Below, piece by piece: positions 57,663 to 64,000 of a DNA stretch of 64,000 bases (its first letter is position 1; each line of letters begins with the position of its first letter). The notes below the pieces were generated by a model that had not been told where the DNA came from, ran no database searches, and was given only the letters and a program-made list of their open reading frames with translations. A program made the position numbers and the translations under genes. Origin of the DNA: Zanthoxylum bungeanum (lineage: Eukaryota; Streptophyta; Magnoliopsida; Sapindales; Rutaceae); the NCBI GenBank assembly GCA_019454045.1, contig SKCR01018431.1, positions 248,001 through 312,000 on the forward strand, given 5' to 3'.

Positions 57663-60499
57663 TGTTGAACACAGAAATCGGCGACGCTGTTCCGGGCTCG
57701 CAGCCCGGTCGGGAGTACGGAGTAGCCTGCGGTGGACTAAACCGGAGAAATAAAATGGAGTCGCCACCCAGTGTGAACTGGGAAATGATTTAAGGCCGCA
57801 CTCACCCCTCGCAAGGGAAGACCTCAAAACGTTGGGTTCGGAATGGTCCCTTACTTCTGCCAATTGTAATGAACGGATTTACGCAATAATATAACCAAGT
57901 CTTATGCAACACATGCAAGATAATTCAAATGACATACAAGTTTTCACACCATAAACATTAATAGAAACAATGGAAGCATACTACATTAAAAAAAAGGTAT
58001 ATTTAATCACATGATGCAGAAAGGAATAACCAAAAAGCCAAGCATGCATAAAACATGAGGAAAGAATCTGTCAAGTGTGTGCGCGTTTATGTAGCGTTCG
58101 TAAACGCGTTCGAACGGAGTGAGGTAAAATGCACGCGTTCGTGCAGCGTTTGATAACGCGTTTGAACGGAATCATAAAAATGACATCTATAATCACATAA
58201 ACACATGCATGAGTGTTTCCCCAAGCGGTAGATGGAGTTGTATCGCAAGTACAGACCGCACTACCATCTATTCGGATTCGGCTACAGAATTTACGTCTGG
58301 GTATCCATCTGATATACCACGAGAGGCAACACTCAATCATTAACCCAATGTAGACAGACATAACTTACGATAATGCATATAACCATAAATAACCGAAGGG
58401 ACAAACATGCGAAATAACAAGGAAGATAAATAACACAAAATGAAAATGCGAAACAATAAAACAACAATAAACGTAAATTAAGTACGAAATGATAAAAGAC
58501 TAATAATATGAAATAAATGCGGAATAATAAATATGTGACCAAAGAATTTGTCCGTTTTCAATGTAGGACTTCACATTCCCGGTTGGAAGCATGCCGTTTC
58601 CAGGACGACAAAATAAAATATAATAAAAGGTGCCCTCAGGTCTTACCTTTTAAGTCGCTTCTCAGGAGTGCGTTGGGACGTCGCAGGAAGGGTTAGTGTT
58701 TCCGTTATTTTCACTGGTTCACTATTTCTGCTGTTTTCACTGGTTCGCTATTTCCGCTCGCTGTTTTCTCTATTTTCACTCACTGTCTCCGCTCACTATT
58801 TTCTTTTTCTACTTACTATTTTCTCTGTTGTTTTTCGATTTTCTTCACTATTTTTGGACATTTTCTTCAATGTTTTTGGCAGTTTGGTGGACTATTTTCA
58901 CGGTGACTGGGCTACTATTTTCAGGGTTATTTTTTTACTGTTTTGGGTTATTTTCTCATTTGGTTTTCACGGGATTACGTTGGTGAGTAGTCTCAGTCAT
59001 GAGACAGTTCGTTGGAGGGTTCGTGGTTGATGGTGGTTGGACGATCAGTGTGTGCCGAGTGTGTGGGGCTTCAAAATGAGTGTGTGGTATGATTGTGCTT
59101 AGTGGCTGTCGAGTGGGTCTGTTAGGGTTTATGTTGCTTACGTGTGAGGGCTTATTGGCTGTTGTGGTCTTCACGTGGTGGGCTTAGTTTGGCGAGCTGT
59201 GTGTGAGTCGTTGGGTGTGTGTCTTGGCAGTGAGTGCTGTGACGTGTGTGTGTGTTTGAGAGAAGAGTGTGTATGTGTTGAATGTGGGAGAACCGAGTGC
59301 TGTTTGTGTGCGTTTTGTGTGTGTGAGTGGGGTATGTTCATGTGGAATATTTGTGTCTTATTTGGTCGGTTTGTGGCTGCTTCAAAGTGTGAGTCGGTGA
59401 GGGTGTGGCTTTGTTTGTTTGTCATTTTGACGTGTGTGAGAATGGATGCGTCAAAGGCTTTTTTTGTGTTTGTCTTTGCTGGCTTATTCACGGTCAGTTT
59501 GGGTAACGAGTGAGAGAGAGATATGACCCGAGTGTTGTTAGGGTTTGTGTCCTGTGGTGTGTGTGTCGGTGTCACCGTGAAGAGCCATTAGGGTTTCAGA
59601 CTATAGATCTTTGAGAGAATGTGAGAAGGAATAGACTAGTTTTTAGGGTTTCATTCTGATTGTCCTTGCCGAGTGTGTGCCATATGTGTTTTTGTTCACA
59701 TGTGCATTGGTTTCTTGTTTCTTTGTTTGTGTGCTGGGAAGAAGAGAGAGGCCATAGAATAGAGAACATAGAGATTGTTTATTGGCTTTGCTGTGTGCAT
59801 TTTGTTCTGGGTCTTTCAAGTGAAGGGCTGTGATTTTTGTGTCATCGTGATTTGGTGTGGAGAGAATGGGAGATCGGCGAGAGGAAAGCAGATGGAGTGT
59901 TGGTAGTGAGAGGATGGGCTACCGAAAGCTGTGTGGGGAAGATGATAGAGGCGTCCAGATAGAGGGTAGGTTGATGAGTGATTAAGGAGGGATGGGGCTG
60001 CTGTTTTAGGGTTTTCTGTTTGTGAGTTTTTCGAGTGAGAGTGAGTCAAAGGGAGATGAGGCTGTGAGTGGAGTTGGGAGAGGGAGAGAGATCGGTTAGG
60101 CGTGAAGATTAAGATTAGAAGAGAGAGAGATGTGTTTGTTTAGGGTTTTCTTTTCTTTTTGTCGTACGTGTGTGTGTGAAAGGAGGCTGCCCCCTTGGGT
60201 TTGGTTTAGGTAATCTTTTATAGTGGTGAGCTAGGGTTAGAGTTTCTTGATTGTGTTTGGGTTTTGGATGGGTGCATATGGGCTTTGGATGGGTGCTGGG
60301 GTTTTGGGCCAAGATTAACAGTTTAAACAGAGGTCAATTGAGCAAACTCGAGGCTAACTAGCGAATTTAAATTTGACGAAACCATTAATTTTATAATTTT
60401 CCCTTCCGGCGTCTGTTTCCCTCGACTTCCACAACTTATCAGGTAGTGCCTCCATACGAGGCTCATCATTGGGCATTATGCAAAAATGCAGTGCCTACA
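57663..60499 (-). repeat. Tat-2 3' LTR (2,837 bp)
   Basis: On the plus strand it begins TGTTGAACACAG and ends GTGCCTACA, so in its own sense it runs TGTAGGCACTGC to GTTCAACA. It shares blocks with Tat-1. The 175-bp array of Tat-1 is absent and the CGTTCG region is reduced to about two words (58090-58170; full palindrome at 58107). The part at 58690-60400 is strongly GT-rich on the plus strand and gives long but meaningless frames (58668-59030, 59171-59575). Confidence 0.8.
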
Positions 60500-60513
60500 G
60501 TCGCCCCCACTTT
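60500..60513 (-). other. Polypurine tract of Tat-2
   Basis: The minus strand reads AAAGTGGGGGCGAC directly before the TGTAGGCACT start of the 3' LTR. It fixes the orientation of the element. Confidence 0.75.
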
Positions 60514-60649
60514 GATGGGACTTGTGCAGTGTGTGACAATGACAATCATATGAAAGTTAGTGCAATGCATTTTTACTTACCTGGCTCGCCAGCTGCCTTC
60601 TGACTTGCATGCTGCTTCGAACTGAGTTGATCTGGTGGTCCATTTTCGA

Positions 60650-61420
60650 ACTGTGCTCCATTTTTGGAGCGCCATTTTCGGTATCTGTGGTGTGTGCTTC
60701 ATTTTTGGAGCGGCATTTTCGGCATCTGTCGTGTGTGCTCCATTTTGGAGCACTATTTTCGGCATCTGTTGTGTGTGCTCCATTTTTGGAGCGCCATTTC
60801 CGGCATCTGTGGTGTGTGCTCCATTTTTGGAGCGCCATTTTCGGCATCTGTCATGTGTGATCCATTTTGGAGCGCCATTTTCGACATCTGTGGTGTGTGC
60901 TCCATTTTTGGAGCGCCATTTTCGGCATCTGTCATGTGTGCTCCATTTTTGGAGCGCCATTTTCGGCATCTGTGGTGTGTGCTCCATTTTTGGAGTGCCA
61001 TTTTCGGCATTTGTCCTGTGTGCTCCATTTTGGAGCGCCATTTTCGGCATCTGTTGTGTGTGCTCCATTTTGGAGCGCCATTTTCGGCATCTGTTGTGTG
61101 TGCTCCATTTTTGGAGCGTCATTTTCGGCATCTGTCGTGTGTGTGCTCCATTTTGGATCGCCATTTTGGGAATCTGTTGTGTGTGCTCCATTTTGGAGCG
61201 CCATTTTCGGCATCTGCTGTGTGTGCTCCATTTTAGAGCGCTATTTTCGGCATCTGTCGTGTGTGCTCTTTTTTGAGCGCCATTTTCGGCATATGTCGTG
61301 TGTGCTCCATTTTGGAGCGCCAGTTTTGGCATCTGTCATGTGTGCTCCATTTTGGAGCGCCATTTTCGGCATCTGTTGTGTTTGCTCCATTTTAGAGCGC
61401 CATTTTAGGTATCTGTGCTG
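60650..61420 (-). repeat. 40/41-bp minisatellite, about 19 units, in Tat-2 3' region
   Basis: GGCATCTG or a variant starts at 60680, 60721, 60761, 60802, 60843, 60883, 60924, 60965, 61006, 61046, 61086, 61127, 61169, 61209, 61249, 61288, 61328, 61368 and 61408. Spacing alternates between mostly 40 and 41 bp, set by 'ccatttt' against 'ccattttt'. Each unit has a small inverted repeat, GCTCCA/TGGAGC. The unit lacks stops in most frames, so open frames of up to 251 codons (60577-61332 minus) and 231 codons (60867-61562 plus) cross it. No domain is seen in them. Confidence 0.92.
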
Positions 61421-61864
61421 TGCGAGAATGTGGCTCATTTTTGAACCGTTACTCGATGAGATGGTCTTTGCCGCTACAAACCTGCGAATACAAAATAAAA
61501 GTTTCATGTATATGATATGTATGCATGTATGCATGGATATGTTTCCTATTCCGATAGGTTAGGCTTTCCTTGCGCTCCTTGGTGCCATTTACCTGCAAAA
61601 GTCTTTGGTCGCCCCCTGGGCCTGCTCATAGTTCCTTTCTGTCGATTCTCTCTTGGTGATTGCTCAGTTTCTTTTAGTCTCATTGCTCAAGTTCTCGATA
61701 AATTCCTTATTCGCGGGGTGGTTGACTAGTCCCCCTAGACTCGATTTAGCTTTTTTTCTCTTCGTTGCTTGCACTTGGCCAAAGTAGATCATGTGATGTG
61801 ATCTTCTAAAACTGCTGATGATCTAGGACTCGACCCTGGGACTCATCCCCAAACTTGATACCGA
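61421..61864 (-). other. Tat-2 interior between the two minisatellites
   Basis: Single-copy sequence with no credible reading frame. It has 'atgtatgcatgtatgcatgg' near 61517. No pol motif was found on the minus strand. Confidence 0.5.
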
Positions 61865-62160
61865 TGCTGATATGGGCCTCAACCTTGGGACTCATCCCAA
61901 AACTGATACTGATGTGGGCCTCGCCCCAGACTGATACTGATGTGGGCCTCGCCCCCAGACTGATACCGATGTGGGCCTCGCCCCAGTCTGATATTGATGT
62001 GGGCCTCGCCTCCAGACTGATACTGATGTGGGCCTCGCCCCCAGACTGATACTGATGTGGGCCTCGCCCCCAGACTGATACTGATGTGGGTCTCGCCCTC
62101 AGACTGATACTGATATGGGCCTCGCTCACAGATTGATACTGATGTGGGCCTTGCCCCATA
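61865..62160 (-). repeat. 29-bp minisatellite, about 11 units, in Tat-2 3' region
   Basis: TGTGGGCCTCG or a variant recurs at about 61912, 61941, 61970, 61998, 62027, 62056, 62085, 62114 and 62143, with degenerate units before 61912. The period is 29 bp. On the minus strand the frames read GARPTSVSVWG-like repeats. No protein function is inferred. Confidence 0.9.
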
Positions 62161-64000
62161 CTCCATTTTCAAGATTGATTCTATTGTGATGTCGCATATC
62201 AAAATGTTCTATTGCCTCTCACGAGATAGTCCTGATAGCTAAACATATTTTCGTCCTCAACGGATGCTTCGCCTCGAAACCAAAGAACCTTCAAATTACT
62301 TCATATACTCAAATCCGACCGTTTGAGTGTGTGATCTAAACTAGACTCCTAGTGTGTGTGCCAAGGCTCTGTCGTAGCTTAATTCTTAAGTAAGCCAACT
62401 CGATGATTTTGTCTTGGAGAATTGGATCGGTAGGTCTAACCAACCTAGATGTCTTGATCATACTCTGTGATTACTTCTTCGTACTCAACATTGATATGTT
62501 TTCTTCTCTTCTTTCGTCTTTTTCTTCTCTTTTTCCTTTTCTTTTGAACTTTTTTTTTTCTTTTTTTTTCTTTTTTTTTCTTTTTTTTTCTTTCTTTCTC
62601 TTTTTCCGACACACCTACCCTTTAAGGTAGCATTTCTTCTTATGGTGGTCCTAATACTCGCCCATGGGTAGCTTCACGCTTATCGGTTATAGGTGGTCTA
62701 TTTTTTCTTTTTTTTTTTTTCTTTCATAGACTTTTCTTCATTTCGAACCATATCATATATCGTAGCATAAGTAAACCATGATGGACATCCAGGCAAACGG
62801 TCATTCACTGATCCACTATCTCTTCAACTAGTCATCTTGCCGACCACTCAGGCTTCCACTGCTAAGATCCTGGAATTAAGTGCTCGTGAGCTAGCCGAGA
62901 TCAACTACTCAAAATATCGGACGAGAGTACATCTCGCACTTATCGTTTCTAAGGTTTCACCCTAAAGCAAAAATGTCATCACAAGACTTATGCCTAACTA
63001 TTAGGGATTAAAAACAAACAATTTTTTCTCTTTTTCCTTTTTTCTTTTTTTTTTTCTTTTTTTTTCATTTTTTTCTATTCTTTTGTTCTTTTTTTCACAA
63101 TGGTCTTTCTATATTTGCCATAAATTTTTCTGTTCCTCGATTTCCTTTTCCCCGATATCCATGTTTGCTAAACTCTTCTTGACAAGTCTTTTTTTTATAA
63201 CCCAACGGATATCTATGATGGCTTTTAAGACACGGGGTTAATATGATGCGTGTATGCATGAGATGTATGAGATGCAAGTGGTTATCAGAACAACATATAT
63301 CCTTCTGACCTTATTCCTCCTACACTCGTGGTAAGTCCATTTCTGTCTTAGGCATGGCTTATTTTATGCACCAATGTGGGGTACACAAAATCATTCTCTC
63401 CTATGCTACAAAGGTGAACCTTGGCTACCTCAGTCCATTTCCATCGGTAAAAGACAAAGACCGTCTATTTACAACATGGACCAAGTCTATTATGAGGATC
63501 GTGCCATTATCTAAAAATGATGAATTGGGTATTCGGTGATCACGGTCATGGGGATGGACTTGGAAGCATCCAAAAGTATACAAATATGTCATAACAAGGC
63601 GTATCCTTTCTGGATGAAAGCCAGTGCGGATATCGGACTCATGTTTCTGGCATACTTGGATCATGTTCGGACTTTCTAAGCCCATCAAGGTTTTCATACA
63701 AGTTAGCCCATTATCATTTTAAGGCATTCAATCACATCATTGCGAGGTGCAAACTTGTCCCAGTTGAAAAAGGCCCAACAGGTTTACACTTTTGCAATAA
63801 CGTGGCTAAACAACTTCAAATGATCGGGGCCGCGAAATACAAAGTGGCCTATCGGCATTTTAGAAGCTTTTGGCCCAATCGTCATAAGACACAAACTCGT
63901 CTCAGTTTAAATGGCCCAACAAGTTCACATCTCATGACAAGAAGCCCAAATGAATCCAAATGATGATAGTCCCAAAAACAAGCATAAAAGGTGGCTTCTA
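62161..64000 (-). other. Tat-2 interior with poly-pyrimidine tracts, no recognised gene
   Basis: It contains T-rich blocks at 62490-62605, 62700-62735 and 63020-63105, including four perfect TTTTTTTTTC decamers at 62551-62590. The right end (63700-64000) has repeated 'tggcccaa' words. Frames such as 63095-63277 and 63425-63697 on the minus strand show no retroviral domain. The gag-pol region, if present, must be beyond the window. Confidence 0.5.

Larger units (their letters stand above)
57663..64000 (-). mobile_element. Tat-2, 3' end of a large gypsy-type retrotransposon (Tat/Ogre-like)
   Basis: On the minus strand, the 3' LTR (57663-60499) is preceded by a purine tract and by at least 3.5 kb of interior running off the right edge. 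That interior has no pol domain in view but holds two minisatellites and several poly-pyrimidine blocks. Long LTRs, a G-rich purine tract (AAAGTGGGGGCGAC) and tandem repeats just upstream of the 3' LTR are traits known for the Tat/Ogre group, so the family call is by trait rather than by protein. It sits in the Gypsy-2 5' LTR. Confidence 0.6.

Noticed and set aside
58668..59575. Frames of 96-134 codons in the Tat-2 LTR
   Set aside because: GT-rich low-complexity LTR sequence gives F/V/C-rich or T/H/P-rich peptides on both strands, with no domain.
60577..61332. 251-codon minus-strand frame as a protein gene
   Set aside because: It lies wholly in the 40/41-bp minisatellite, and similarly long frames exist on the other strand. 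It has no domain, and its composition follows the repeat.
57663..64000. Firm assignment of Tat-2 to Ogre
   Set aside because: No reverse transcriptase, integrase or extra ORF is in view. Only LTR length, purine tract and 3' minisatellites point that way, so it is kept as Tat/Ogre-like.

Overview
The window looks like repeat-rich nuclear DNA of a flowering plant. It is AT-rich and built almost entirely of long terminal repeat (LTR) retrotransposons nested inside one another. Primer-binding sites complementary to plant initiator-Met tRNA (TGGTATCAGAGC), Ty1/copia pol remnants and gypsy-type LTRs support this. I found no convincing host gene, tRNA, rRNA or CRISPR array. A eudicot host is only a guess.

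Layout, left to right. 1-2375: the 5' LTR and leader of Copia-1 (minus strand), apparently inserted into the first 20 or so bases of the 5' LTR of Copia-2 (plus, 2376-11112). Copia-2 sits in the interior of Gypsy-1 (plus; only its 3' tail is here, 11113-22480). The Gypsy-1 3' LTR is split by Copia-3 (minus, 12712-22167, target duplication ATGGA). 22481-25899 is old AT-rich DNA with LTR-like fragments, the last being LTR-H, which is split by Copia-4 (minus, 25900-38475, target duplication CTAAC). Copia-4 is itself interrupted by a solo LTR, Tat-1 (plus, 29351-32185, flanking repeat TTACC). LTR-H resumes at 38481 with a palindromic minisatellite. It is followed by Gypsy-2 (minus, from 39875), which carries Copia-5 (minus, 45510-55540, target duplication CTCAC). 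The Gypsy-2 5' LTR is cut at 57662 by Tat-2 (minus, 57663 to beyond 64000).

The five copia elements are one family: LTRs of about 2 kb when undeleted, a leader of roughly 2.5 kb, then gag/protease, integrase, reverse transcriptase and RNase H in copia order. All pol regions are broken by stops and frameshifts, so none is autonomous. They can still be recognised by residues such as WHxxLGH, GVSERRN, DYDETF, YGLKQ and ANPLTKA.

The most striking signal is not a protein. (1) All nine copia LTR copies here carry a roughly 300-bp ladder of nine or so short, near-perfect inverted repeats, each with a 3-nt spacer that is usually CCA or CTA. The stems differ from rung to rung, and at least two changed stems in Copia-1 still pair. 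(2) The gypsy LTRs carry three to five copies of a conserved 16-nt loop (CGTTACGTATCGCCGT-like) flanked by stem arms that differ between units yet mostly complement each other. (3) LTR-H carries a GGTAA/TTACC palindromic minisatellite. (4) Tat-2 carries two minisatellites, 40/41 bp x 19 and 29 bp x about 11, in the region just upstream of its 3' LTR. Similarity judgements were made by eye; no alignment, folding or database search was run.
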